From: Burkholderiaceae bacterium | GTDB lineage: Bacteria; Pseudomonadota; Gammaproteobacteria; Burkholderiales; Burkholderiaceae_C | DNA: 40,807 bases | Reading direction: 5' to 3' | NCBI GenBank assembly: GCA_019751915.1 | Contig: JAIEMS010000029.1 | Location: forward strand, 1 to 40,807 | Part shown: positions 5,868-14,640 of the stretch, in pieces | How the letters are laid out: the number at the start of each line of letters is the position of its first letter | How positions within the stretch are numbered: the stretch's first letter is position 1 | Made by a program: the position numbers and the translations under genes | The notes under the pieces: model-generated | The model's input: only the letters and a program-made list of their open reading frames with translations | Databases searched by the model: none | Told to the model about the DNA's origin: nothing

Positions 5868-6953
5868 TCAAAAGCGCTCGCCGGGGGCCAAATAGCGCCA
5901 CTGGCCCACCGGCAGGTTGCCCAGCGTGATGCGGCCCATGCGGATGCGCTTTAAACCCACCACCTTCAAACCCACTTGCTCGCACATACGGCGAATCTGG
6001 CGCTTTTTACCCTCGTTGAGCACAAAGCGCAGTTGCTCGGGATTTTGCCAATCGACCTTGGCCGGTTTGAGCGGCTGACCGTCCAAGCTCAAACCGTGGC
6101 GCAAGCGCTCCAGCAACTCCCGTGGAAACACCGCCTGCACATTGGTGCTGACAGGGTCGTGTTCGTCGATTTCTTGCAAAGGCTCGGCGCGTTCTCCGGG
6201 GCGCTGGAGTCCTGCCGAACCCACGCCCTGATAGACCACGCGCACCAGATATTCTTTATCAACGCTAGAGTCCTCGCCAATCAACTGGCGCGCTACCCGG
6301 CCATCTTGCGTCAGTACCAGCAGGCCTACCGAGTCGATATCGAGCCGCCCGGCAGGGGCCAAGCCGCGCAAATGCGGCGGCGTAAAGCGCAGGCCGCTGG
6401 TATCGCCCTGCCAGTGGCTGCGGGGGTTGATAAGGGTGACGGCGGGTTGGTGGCCGTCTTCGGCCTGCCCCGAGACATAACCCATTGGCTTGTGCAGCAA
6501 GATGGTGACTTGGCTGTCTTGCTGGCGCTGGGCGGCGCGCTCAACGCTCACGCGGTCTTGCGGTGTCACTTTGACACCCATCTCGGCCACCTGACCATTG
6601 ACGTACACCCAGCCATGGGCAATCCAGTCGTCGGCTTCGCGGCGCGAGCACAGTCCCAACTCGGCCAAGCGCTTGTTCAAGCGTGTCGTGCCATTGTTGG
6701 CCGCAGCCGGGGCGCTGGGGCGCTGGGGTGGTGCATAGGCGCGGGGCAGCGGTGGCACAGGTGCGGCAACGCCGCGCCCAGCCACGGGTGCGGGGGGCCG
6801 TGCGGCAGGGCGCGCCGGAGCCGGGCGAGCGGGTGCGGGTGCAGCGGGCTTAGGCGAAAGCACGGGCCGACGCAGTACGGGCCGGGCTGGGGCAGCGCCA
6901 GCATCGGCGGGAGGCAAAGTCGTGGGCACCACGGGCGAACGAGCAGAAGACAT
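5868..6953 (-). CDS. RsuA/RluB/RluF-family pseudouridine synthase with Pro/Ala-rich N-terminus
   Basis: The enzyme converts a uridine in rRNA (or tRNA) to pseudouridine. After about 88 low-complexity residues rich in Pro, Ala and Arg comes an S4 RNA-binding domain (RLNKRLAELGLCSRREADDW, then VYVNGQ), followed by the catalytic domain with LLHKPMGYVSGQ, the catalytic Asp in AGRLDIDSVGLLVLTQDG, the KEYLV strand, and the C-terminal NEGKKRQIRRMCEQVGL block. The C-terminal half (VVGLKRIRMGRITLGNLPVGQWR) is closest to RluF in style, but subfamily and target base are not certain. At 361 residues it is longer than typical RsuA/RluF (about 230-290) because of the N-terminal tail. Confidence 0.85.
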   Translation of the reverse strand: MSSARSPVVPTTLPPADAGAAPARPVLRRPVLSPKPAAPAPARPAPARPAARPPAPVAGRGVAAPVPPLPRAYAPPQRPSAPAAANNGTTRLNKRLAELGLCSRREADDWIAHGWVYVNGQVAEMGVKVTPQDRVSVERAAQRQQDSQVTILLHKPMGYVSGQAEDGHQPAVTLINPRSHWQGDTSGLRFTPPHLRGLAPAGRLDIDSVGLLVLTQDGRVARQLIGEDSSVDKEYLVRVVYQGVGSAGLQRPGERAEPLQEIDEHDPVSTNVQAVFPRELLERLRHGLSLDGQPLKPAKVDWQNPEQLRFVLNEGKKRQIRRMCEQVGLKVVGLKRIRMGRITLGNLPVGQWRYLAPGERF

Positions 6954-6963
6954 GAACTACCAA

Positions 6964-7011
6964 TTTAATAGCATGAGATCTAAGCTGAATAAGCGCTAGA
7001 CCCCATTTTTT
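6964..7011. repeat. Dispersed element upstream of the pseudouridine synthase gene
   Basis: The stretch contains TTTAATAGC, an imperfect inverted repeat TCTAAGC / GCGCTAGA, and a CCCCATTTTTT end. GCGCTAGA followed by a T run recurs in degenerate form in the other intergenic elements of this window (for example GGGGGCTAGAGGCC at 20376-20389). It fills most of the gap between two minus-strand genes. Confidence 0.45.
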
Positions 7012-7039
7012 GTATAAATGAACCGTGCAAACCGATTTT

Positions 7040-9430
7040 TTAGACCTGCTGCGCTTGCCAAGCAAAGAACGCCTCGATCGGCATCGGACGGCTGATATGG
7101 TAGCCCTGTGCCTCATCGCAGGCCAGAGCGCGCAGTCGCTCTAGGATGGCGGCATTTTCGACCCCCTCGGCCACCACGCTCAGACCCAAGTTGTGCGCCA
7201 AGTCGATGGTCGAGCGCACGATGGTGGCATCGTTCTCGTCGCCCTCCATGCCCATGACAAAAGAGCGGTCAATTTTCAGCTCATCGACGGGCAAACGCTT
7301 GAGGTAGCCCAAGGACGAGTAGCCCGTGCCAAAGTCGTCAATCGACAGCTTAAAGCCTTGCTGCGACAAGCGGTTGAGCATGGCCTCGGCGCGCTGGGGG
7401 TCGTCCATGATGGCGCTTTCGGTGATTTCAAGGCAAAACGATTCTGCCCGCACACCGTGGCGCTCGAGCATGGTGCCCAAACGCACGCTCAGGTCGGGGT
7501 CGAGCAAATCGCGCGTTGAGAGGTTGACCGACACACGCAAGCCCATGTCTTGCGCGCGCGCATCCGACAGCAGCCGGGCAGCGGTGTCAAACATCCACAG
7601 CGTCAGTTGGCGCACAAAGCCCGTTTGTTCGGCAAACGGAATGAACTCTCCCGGTGGCACCAGCCCGCGCACTGGGTGTTGCCAACGCAGCAGCGATTCG
7701 GCTGTTACGCCGAGCTGACCTTGCAGCGCCACCTTGGGCTGCAGGTACAAACGCAGCTCGTTGTGCTCGACGGCACGGCGCAGCTCGGTCAGCAGCGACA
7801 ACGTTTGGGTGCTCGAAGAATCCAGCGCCGCATCGTAGAGCTGTGGGCCATTCAAGCGCCGCTTGGCCGCGTACATGGCAATCTCTGAATGGCCCAGCAG
7901 GGTATCGACGTTATCGGCATCGACGGGCCAGCAGGCAATGCCAATGCCAGCACTCAAATCAACCGTTTGGTCGCCAAAGGCCATTGGCGACTCCAACGAA
8001 TCGGCAATGCGCCGCGCCACTTCGAGGGCCGCCGCTTTGTCGGCACTGCCCAGCAGCAGGGCAAACTCGTTGCCACCCAATCGGGCTACCACGTCGTTGT
8101 CAGCACTGACTTGCTGGCGCAGCCGTTCTGCCACCGCCTGGAGCAACTGATCGCCAAAGGCATAGCCCAGCACATCATTGACGTGTTTGAAGCGGTCGAG
8201 ATCGAGGGTAATCACCGCCAGCGGCGCAGCACGATCGGCATGGCTGGCGTGGGCGGTAATGGCCTGCAACAAAATATCGCGAAAGCGCTCCCGATTGGGC
8301 AGTCCGGTCAGGCGATCCCAATAGGCCAAATGGCGAATTTCGGTGTGCTGTTCGGCAATGCTGGTGCGCATATGGTCGAATGCGCGTGCCAACACCCCCC
8401 ACTCATCGCTGCGCTGGGTGTGTTCCACCGGGATTTCGTACTCCCCACGGGCAAGCCGCTGCGTACCCAACACCAGCGAGCGCAGTGGCACCAACACCCG
8501 CCGACTCATCAGGCCCATACCCACAGCAAACAGCAACGCACCAGTCCCAGTGACGATCCACAGCAAAGCTTGCAGTTGCAGGGAAGAGGCGAGCACCGCA
8601 TCGACCGGGTGCAGCAGCACAACTTGGACTTGGCCACCCACGCTGCTCAAGGTGCCGGTACGGGCCAACAGCAAATGCCCGGCACTGTGCAACTCAGTGA
8701 CCATGCCTATTGGCTGGCGCAGCGTATCGAGCGCGTCCAGCGACAAGGTGCTGATGGGAACCGTCCAAGCACCGTGGGCGGCATCGCGCAGCCGCAGCGC
8801 CACTTGCACGGAAAGCAGTTGGCGCATTTCGTCGGCCCATGCTTGGCTGATGGGCAAACCGATCAGCACCCAACCCATCGCCACAGGCATTTTCAGCGGC
8901 ACCATGACAAACTGGTAAGGCAAGCCCGCCACAATCGCCACGGTACTGCCCTGCTGGGGCACCGACAACAACCCAGGCAACGCTGGCACCAACGCGGCCT
9001 GCAAGCCACCCATGCCCGGCCCCGTGTGGACTGCCCGCAACCCCACGTTGTTATCGAGCAGCGCCGTGACTGTAGCCCCCATGTGCTTGCCGTGCGTGTC
9101 CAGAATGGATTGAATAGCGGGCAGATCGCCCTCCTGCACAGCTGCGCCCAAGCGCTGATCGCTTGCCAACAGCGTGGCCGCTTGGCGCAGCCGTTCGGCG
9201 TTTTGTTCCAGCAGTCGGTGCCAGACTTTCTCGGCGGTGTCCAGAGTTTGGGCAATCTGGCTGCGGGCATTGCGTTCTAGGCTGGCACGCACCACCATCA
9301 ACCCCGCTGCTTGCACCACCAGTAGCAACAGCAGCGATACGCCCACCCAGCGCGCCACCAAGCTGCGGTGCAAAGCGCCCCAACCCCCGCTCAAGATGCC
9401 TGCCCCACAACGCCGTGGTGCCAACACCAA
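7040..9430 (-). CDS. Membrane GGDEF/EAL protein, probable c-di-GMP phosphodiesterase
   Basis: About 796 residues: a transmembrane segment (about 25-48), a long periplasmic sensor region resembling a CACHE domain, a second membrane segment, a HAMP region (RRVLVPLRSLVLGTQRLARG), then GGDEF and EAL domains. The GGDEF motif reads GGNEF at about 452-456, so cyclase activity is probably lost. The EAL domain has E578 in ESLLRW, VNLS, LEITES, DDFGTGYSSL, ELKIDRSF, AEGVEN and EAQGY, all expected for an active c-di-GMP phosphodiesterase. There is no ATG before the first membrane segment: an in-frame stop at 9445-9443 leaves TTG 9430, GTG 9427 or TTG 9424, so the exact start is uncertain. It lies downstream of a Crp/Fnr-type gene with its own promoter candidate. 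Confidence 0.9.
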   Translation of the reverse strand: MVLAPRRCGAGILSGGWGALHRSLVARWVGVSLLLLLVVQAAGLMVVRASLERNARSQIAQTLDTAEKVWHRLLEQNAERLRQAATLLASDQRLGAAVQEGDLPAIQSILDTHGKHMGATVTALLDNNVGLRAVHTGPGMGGLQAALVPALPGLLSVPQQGSTVAIVAGLPYQFVMVPLKMPVAMGWVLIGLPISQAWADEMRQLLSVQVALRLRDAAHGAWTVPISTLSLDALDTLRQPIGMVTELHSAGHLLLARTGTLSSVGGQVQVVLLHPVDAVLASSLQLQALLWIVTGTGALLFAVGMGLMSRRVLVPLRSLVLGTQRLARGEYEIPVEHTQRSDEWGVLARAFDHMRTSIAEQHTEIRHLAYWDRLTGLPNRERFRDILLQAITAHASHADRAAPLAVITLDLDRFKHVNDVLGYAFGDQLLQAVAERLRQQVSADNDVVARLGGNEFALLLGSADKAAALEVARRIADSLESPMAFGDQTVDLSAGIGIACWPVDADNVDTLLGHSEIAMYAAKRRLNGPQLYDAALDSSSTQTLSLLTELRRAVEHNELRLYLQPKVALQGQLGVTAESLLRWQHPVRGLVPPGEFIPFAEQTGFVRQLTLWMFDTAARLLSDARAQDMGLRVSVNLSTRDLLDPDLSVRLGTMLERHGVRAESFCLEITESAIMDDPQRAEAMLNRLSQQGFKLSIDDFGTGYSSLGYLKRLPVDELKIDRSFVMGMEGDENDATIVRSTIDLAHNLGLSVVAEGVENAAILERLRALACDEAQGYHISRPMPIEAFFAWQAQQV

Positions 9431-9544
9431 CGCAGACGCTTTTCAGTGCAGAACTGCAAGGCCTTGCTGTGTCGAGAGAGAACAAAAACTGCCACAAAAA
9501 CCCCGCATGTTGTCGGCCAAACCCACGTTTGGACGCTATTTTTG

Positions 9545-9572
9545 TTTATACCTGATGACAGTTACTGTCACA
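9545..9572 (-). promoter_or_regulatory. Promoter candidate with 15-bp palindrome for the GGDEF/EAL gene
   Basis: A perfect palindrome, TGACAGT (9556-9562), T, ACTGTCA (9564-9570), sits between a -10-like TATAAA (minus strand, 9550-9545) and a -35-like GTGACA (9571-9566). The spacer is 15 bases, or 16 with TGTGAC as the -35 box. It is about 115 bp upstream of the GGDEF/EAL start. Symmetry across the promoter suggests a dimeric repressor or activator; the regulator is unknown. Confidence 0.45.
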
Positions 9573-9622
9573 GAAAAATCTCTGACCGCCGGACAAGAAA
9601 ATTGGGTACGAAAAAAGCGGTT

Positions 9623-10366
9623 TTAACGCCCGCCTTGATGGCCTTTGAGTTCGTTTTTGATTTTAAAAACGCTGGCCCGAAGCGCTTCCAAATCGAGCAC
9701 CCGCAAGCCCCCGTACTCGACCCGAATGGCCCCCTGATCTTGTAAAGTTGCCAAAGCCTCATTGACCCGCTGGCGCGACAGCCCAACCAAATAGGCCAGC
9801 TCTTGCTGCGTAATCGAAAGCACCTGCCCCACACCGGGGTACATGACCGGATTAAAAAGTGCCGCTAGGTTGCGTGCCACGCGCAGATCAGGGCTATTGA
9901 GCCGGTCGATTTCGCGCGCAGCAATGAACTGACCCAAACGCTCGTTGAGTTGGCCCATGACAAAGCGGTTAAAACCAATGGAATGATCGAGCAACCAATG
10001 AAAGGTGTCAATCGGCAAACCGGCCACGATGCTCTTGCGCAATGCCTGCACGTTGTAGCGGTACGGCTCGCGCTTGAGGGCTGTGCCTTCGCCAAACCAA
10101 CCCCCGGGAGGCAATCCGGCCAACGTCATGGCGGCACCATCGGCGCTGTCGTTGTTCATTTTGAGCAAGCCCTCGACCACACCAAACCAGTACGTCACCG
10201 GACGACCCAAGCGGCATACATAGTCTCCTGGTTTGGCATCGCCCACCAGCAAGGCAGCCACCGCCCGCTCCCGCTCGGCGGGACGCAGCGCCTTGATCCA
10301 AGGGATGTCGTCAATTTCGGCCAGACTGGGCTGGCGACGGCGCTGGAGCAGTGAAAGGTCTTGCAT
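9623..10366 (-). CDS. Crp/Fnr-family transcriptional regulator
   Basis: The 247-residue protein has an N-terminal cyclic-nucleotide-binding-type beta barrel (PGDYVCRLGRPVTYWFGVVEGLLKM shape, with GGWFGEGTALKREPYRYNVQA as the phosphate-binding-cassette region), a long dimerisation helix (FMG to INRL type, about 130-160), and a C-terminal winged helix with the recognition segment ITQQELAYLVGLSRQRVNEA. There are no Fnr cysteine clusters, so it is not an oxygen-sensing FeS protein. The ligand is unknown. It is divergent from the Liv-type binding protein gene at 10532, with a 165-bp AT-rich gap, and upstream of the GGDEF/EAL gene on the same strand; either could be a target. Confidence 0.88.
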   Translation of the reverse strand: MQDLSLLQRRRQPSLAEIDDIPWIKALRPAERERAVAALLVGDAKPGDYVCRLGRPVTYWFGVVEGLLKMNNDSADGAAMTLAGLPPGGWFGEGTALKREPYRYNVQALRKSIVAGLPIDTFHWLLDHSIGFNRFVMGQLNERLGQFIAAREIDRLNSPDLRVARNLAALFNPVMYPGVGQVLSITQQELAYLVGLSRQRVNEALATLQDQGAIRVEYGGLRVLDLEALRASVFKIKNELKGHQGGR

Positions 10367-10531
10367 GAGGGGTTTGGTTGCGCTTTCTCAATCTCGCAGC
10401 AGCACAAAGACGGCTGATTTTTTCAGAAAATTCAGAAACATTTGTGAACAGAAAAACAGATTTTTTCTTGTGTGCTGGTTAATGATGCCAGCCTTGGGGC
10501 TGAAACAGCCTTTGCTACCGAGAAATCCGCC

Positions 10532-11701
10532 ATGCATCCACCCTTTCATCCATCGCCACTTATGCCGCACCCAACACAGCGCCGCCACCTGCTCCAAGCT
10601 GCCTTGGCGCTGCCTTGGCTTGGTCTGCCCAGTGCCCAAGCACAAGAAGCCCCTATCAAAATCTGCCAATCGACCGCCTTGTCTGGCCCCTTGGGTGATT
10701 TAGGTGCTGCACTGCACCAAGGTGCCAAAGCAGCATTTGCCGTTATTAACGAGCGTGGTGGCATCAACGGTCGCCAAATCGAACTGCAAACGCTCGACGA
10801 TGCTTACGAAGTTCCCAAGGCGCTGGCAAACATCGACAAATTTTTGGCCGACCGTGACTGCTTTGCACTTTTCAACTGCTTTGGCACCCCGATGGTCGAG
10901 GCCATTTTGCCCAAACTCCAAGATGGCACGATGCCGTTTTTTACCCCCCTGACCGGGGGACTGGTTTCGCGCATTCCCAACGCACGCCACATTTTTAATA
11001 TTCGTGCCAGTTACGCCGACGAGGCCGAAAAACAGGTGCAGCATCTGGCCACCATTGGCATCCGGCGCATTGGCATTGCCTACCAAAACAACGCCTTTGG
11101 CCGCGAATTCTTTACCGGGGCCAAATTAGCGATGGAGCGGGCCCGCTTGCCAGAACCGATCTCGGTCACGGTCGAGAACGATGCCTCTGATGCCTCCAAC
11201 GCGGCACGCAAACTCGCTGACGGCCACCCCGAAGCCGTGCTGCTGGGGCTGGCAGGCAAACCGGGGCTGGCCTTCATCAAGGCCTTTCGGCAGTTGCGCC
11301 GGGGCATCAGTTTGTATGCGCTGTCGGTGTTGGGCACCCAAGCCAACATCAAAACCTTGGGCAATGACGCTCTTGGCATAGCGATCTCGCAAGTGGTGCC
11401 CATGGCCACCAACGGTTCTATTCCGGTAGCCCGCGAATTTTTGCGTGCTTGGCGCGACCTCAGCGCCAGCACAGAGCCATCGCACTTGGCACTAGAGGGC
11501 TACATCAACGCGCGTGTCTTTGCCGAAGCCCTGCAGCGGGCGGGCAAAAATCCGACCCGTGCCAGCTTTATCGATGCCACTTGGGGGCTGAAAAAACTCG
11601 AATTAGGGGGCTTTGAGATAAACGCCACCACGCCCGAACGCAGCGCCTCGCGCTTTGTCGAATTGACCGTAGTGGGGCGCGAGGGGCGGTTGCTACGCTG
11701 A
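10532..11701 (+). CDS. Branched-chain amino-acid-type ABC transporter substrate-binding protein
   Basis: A 389-residue type I periplasmic binding protein of the LivJ/LivK (Peripla_BP_6) family: ICQSTALSGPLGDLG at the mature N-terminus, INERGGINGRQIEL, and GIAYQNNAFGREF. The leader TQRRHLLQAALALP with the cleavage site SAQA carries two arginines and could be a Tat or a Sec signal. ATG 10532 was preferred; ATG 10562 would give a leader beginning MPHPTQRR, and no strong ribosome binding site decides between them. The mature domain is complete. It is 178 bp upstream of the ligase/LivGHM operon and has no membrane genes of its own, so it may supply that transporter with a second ligand. Confidence 0.88.
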   Translation: MHPPFHPSPLMPHPTQRRHLLQAALALPWLGLPSAQAQEAPIKICQSTALSGPLGDLGAALHQGAKAAFAVINERGGINGRQIELQTLDDAYEVPKALANIDKFLADRDCFALFNCFGTPMVEAILPKLQDGTMPFFTPLTGGLVSRIPNARHIFNIRASYADEAEKQVQHLATIGIRRIGIAYQNNAFGREFFTGAKLAMERARLPEPISVTVENDASDASNAARKLADGHPEAVLLGLAGKPGLAFIKAFRQLRRGISLYALSVLGTQANIKTLGNDALGIAISQVVPMATNGSIPVAREFLRAWRDLSASTEPSHLALEGYINARVFAEALQRAGKNPTRASFIDATWGLKKLELGGFEINATTPERSASRFVELTVVGREGRLLR

Positions 11702-11879
11702 CAGTGGGCTGAATACCGGGTCAAGACAAGGGTTTTACCCAGCCCGGGGAAACCCGTAAATTGTCGTCGTAAAGACAAAATAACGTCAAACTACCGCCTA
11801 ACATTCCTGAAGAATCGCAGGCTAACAGCCCGCACACGCAGGCCTTGTGGCCTGACCCTTGAACTTTTTAGGACCCGGA

Positions 11880-13826
11880 ATGAAGACCACGTTCCCGCAA
11901 CTGCTGCTTCAGCATGCTGCCGAGCGCCCCGATGCCGCGGCGCTGCGCGAAAAAGAATATGGCATCTGGCAGGCCCACACTTGGGCAGGCCTGACCGCTT
12001 TGGTAGAAAAAGTGGCCGCAGGCTTGCACCAAGCAGGCCTGCGCCGTGGCGAACACATGGTGGTCGTTGGGGCCAACCGTCCCCGCCTGTACGCCACCAT
12101 GTTGGCCGCACAGTCGCTGGGCGCTATTCCAATACCGTTGTACCAAGATGCCGTGGCCGCTGAATGCGTGTTCCCGCTCAACAACGCCGAAGTGCGCTTT
12201 GCGGTGGTGGAAGACCAAGAGCAAGTCGATAAGCTGTTGGAAATTCGCGACCAATGCCCGGCCATCTCGCACATCTACTACGACGATCCACGGGGTCTGC
12301 GTAAATACGATGAACAAGGTCTGGCCTCTTACGATTCACTGATCGAATCAGGCAGCGAATTTGTCCGCCAAAACCCGCAGTGGTTCCGCGCCGAAGCAGT
12401 CAAAGCACAGGCCAGCGATGTGGCGGCCATGTTCTTTACTTCGGGCACCACCGGCAACCCCAAGGGCGTGGTGCATACGCATGGCAGTTTGCTAGACCGC
12501 GCGACCGCTGGGGCTGAGTTCGACAAACTCACCAGCGCCGAAGAAGTGCTGGCCTATCTGCCACCGGCCTGGATTGGTCAAAACATTTTCAGCTATGCAC
12601 AATGGCTGGCCTGCGGCTACGTGGTCAACTGCCCCGAGTCGGCCAGCACCGTAACCATCGATCTGAAAGAAATCGGCCCGACCTACTACTTTGCGCCTCC
12701 GCGCGTGTTTGAAGGTCTGCTGACCAGCGTCATGATCCGTATGGAAGATGCTGGCACCCTCAAACGCAAAATGTTTGAGGCCTGCATGAGCGTCGCCAAG
12801 CGCGTCGGCCCCGCCCTGATGGACGGCGAAAGCGTCGGCACCCTCGACAAAATCAAATATGCACTGGGCAACTTGCTGGTGTACGGCCCCTTGCGCAACA
12901 ACTTGGGTTTTTCCCGAGTGCGGGTCGCTTACACGGCGGGCGAGGCCATTGGCCCTGATTTGTTTACCTTCTACCGCTCCATCGGTATCAACCTCAAGCA
13001 ACTCTACGGCTCGACCGAGACAGCCGTGTTTGTTTGCCTGCAACCCGACAACCAAGCCCGTGCCGACACGGTGGGCGTGCCGATTCGGGGCGTGCAAATC
13101 AAGGTGGCCGACAACGGCGAAATTTTGGTCAAATCGGCAGGCTTGCTCAAGGAATACTACAAAAATCCGAAGGCTACCGAAGAGGTGTTGACCGCCGATG
13201 GCTGGTACCACACCAGCGATGCGGGCTTTTTGGACGCTAATGGTCACCTGAAGATCATCGACCGCGTCAAAGACGTGGGCCGTATCAAGGGCGGTGCCAA
13301 CGACGGTGCCATGTTTGCCCCCAAGTACGTCGAGAACAAGCTCAAATTCTTCTCGCACATCAAAGAAGTGGTGGCGCTGGGCGATGGTCGCGACCGCGTT
13401 TGCGTCATGATCAATATCGACTTTGATGCTGTGGGCAATTGGGCCGAACGGCGCAACCTGCCCTACGCAGGCTATACCGATTTGGCGCAAAAACCCGAGG
13501 TCTATGGGCTGATTCGGGAATGCGTCGAAAAGGTCAATGCCGATTTGGCCAACGATGCACTGCTGGCCGGTAGCCAAGTCAGCCGCTTTTTGGTGCTGCA
13601 CAAAGAACTTGATGCCGACGATGGCGAATTGACCCGTACCAACAAGGTTCGCCGGGGCTTTATTGCCGACAAGTACGGCGTGTTGGTCGATGCGCTCTAC
13701 GCCAACCGCACCGAGCAATACATCGAAACCCAAGTCAAGTTTGAAGACGGTCGCACCGGCAGCGTCAGTGCCACGCTCAAGCTGTCGGACGCTAAAACAT
13801 TCACCCCGGTCAAAGCCGCCGCCTAA
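11880..13826 (+). CDS. FadD-like long-chain acyl-CoA synthetase / AMP-dependent ligase
   Basis: A 648-residue adenylate-forming enzyme that activates a carboxylic acid with ATP and CoA. The P-loop FTSGTTGNPKGVVHTHG begins at about residue 186; the A5-type motif is LYGSTETAVF; the A7/A8 motifs are YHTSDAGFLDANGHLKIIDR and KDVGRIKGGA. The C-terminal part reads SQVSRFLVLHKELDADDGEL then TRTNKVRRG, with the catalytic Lys expected there. ATG 11880 was chosen over TTG 11859 because AGGA lies seven bases upstream. Nine bases separate it from the LivG-like gene, so it is the first gene of a transport operon. In similar Burkholderiales clusters this ligase is thought to activate the imported acid; substrate is not predictable here. 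Confidence 0.9.
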   Translation: MKTTFPQLLLQHAAERPDAAALREKEYGIWQAHTWAGLTALVEKVAAGLHQAGLRRGEHMVVVGANRPRLYATMLAAQSLGAIPIPLYQDAVAAECVFPLNNAEVRFAVVEDQEQVDKLLEIRDQCPAISHIYYDDPRGLRKYDEQGLASYDSLIESGSEFVRQNPQWFRAEAVKAQASDVAAMFFTSGTTGNPKGVVHTHGSLLDRATAGAEFDKLTSAEEVLAYLPPAWIGQNIFSYAQWLACGYVVNCPESASTVTIDLKEIGPTYYFAPPRVFEGLLTSVMIRMEDAGTLKRKMFEACMSVAKRVGPALMDGESVGTLDKIKYALGNLLVYGPLRNNLGFSRVRVAYTAGEAIGPDLFTFYRSIGINLKQLYGSTETAVFVCLQPDNQARADTVGVPIRGVQIKVADNGEILVKSAGLLKEYYKNPKATEEVLTADGWYHTSDAGFLDANGHLKIIDRVKDVGRIKGGANDGAMFAPKYVENKLKFFSHIKEVVALGDGRDRVCVMINIDFDAVGNWAERRNLPYAGYTDLAQKPEVYGLIRECVEKVNADLANDALLAGSQVSRFLVLHKELDADDGELTRTNKVRRGFIADKYGVLVDALYANRTEQYIETQVKFEDGRTGSVSATLKLSDAKTFTPVKAAA

Positions 13827-13835
13827 AGACATCCC

Positions 13836-14621
13836 ATGAGCACAAAGAAGATTGGCGACGTCATTCTCGACGTCAAGAACATCAGCCTGCGCTTTGGTGG
13901 CGTGAAGGCCCTGACCGACATCTCTTTCAACGTCAAAGAACACGAGATTCGCTCCATCATCGGCCCCAATGGTGCCGGTAAAAGCTCGATGCTCAACTGC
14001 ATCAACGGCGTTTACACGCCGTCTGAAGGTTCGATCACCTTTCGGGGTCAAACCTTTGACCACATGAACTCGCGCCAAGTCGCTGAGATGGGCATTGGCC
14101 GCACGTTCCAGAACTTGGCATTGTTCAAGGGCATGAGCGTGATCGACAACATCATGACGGGGCGCAACCTCAAAATCAAAAGCAACCTGTTCATGCAGGC
14201 GCTGCGCATCGGCCCCGCCGAGCGCGAGGAGACCCGCCACCGCGAGTTTGTTGAGCACATCATCGACTTTCTGGAAATCCAAGCCTTTCGCAAAACGCCG
14301 GTCGGCCAATTGCCCTACGGCTTGCAAAAGCGCGTCGATTTGGGTCGTGCGCTGGCCATGGAGCCGCAGGTGTTGCTGCTCGATGAGCCAATGGCCGGCA
14401 TGAACGTCGAAGAAAAGCAGGACATGTGCCGCTTCATCCTTGATGTCAACGACGAATTTGGCACCACCATCGTTCTGATTGAGCACGATATGGGCGTGGT
14501 GATGGACATCTCTGACCGCGTCGTGGTGCTGGACTACGGCAAAAAAATCGGCGACGGCGAACCCCAAGAGGTGCGCGACAACGAAGACGTGATCCGCGCC
14601 TACCTGGGCACCAGCCACTGA
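13836..14621 (+). CDS. LivG-like ABC transporter ATP-binding protein
   Basis: A 261-residue ATPase of the branched-chain amino-acid-type (HAAT) transporters. Walker A is GPNGAGKS (43-50), the Q-loop is Gln-92 in GRTFQN, the signature is the degenerate LPYGLQKR (159-166), Walker B is LLLDEP (180-185), and the H-loop His is in LIEHDMG. The C-terminal GEPQEVRDNEDVIRAYLG is typical of LivG. It would pair with the LivF-like ATPase at 18155 to drive the LivH/LivM permeases. It lies 9 bp after the ligase and 19 bp before livH. Confidence 0.93.
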   Translation: MSTKKIGDVILDVKNISLRFGGVKALTDISFNVKEHEIRSIIGPNGAGKSSMLNCINGVYTPSEGSITFRGQTFDHMNSRQVAEMGIGRTFQNLALFKGMSVIDNIMTGRNLKIKSNLFMQALRIGPAEREETRHREFVEHIIDFLEIQAFRKTPVGQLPYGLQKRVDLGRALAMEPQVLLLDEPMAGMNVEEKQDMCRFILDVNDEFGTTIVLIEHDMGVVMDISDRVVVLDYGKKIGDGEPQEVRDNEDVIRAYLGTSH

Positions 14622-14640
14622 AGCACCGGGAGAACAACAA

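Noticed and set aside
7889-9280. A 463-codon plus-strand frame
   Set aside because: It is antisense to the GGDEF/EAL gene and has no domain; shadow frame.
11702-11879. GGGTTTTACCC and AGGCC/GGCCT small stems as a terminator or attenuator before the ligase gene
   Set aside because: The stems are short, no U run follows and no leader peptide is evident; not enough to call a regulatory element.
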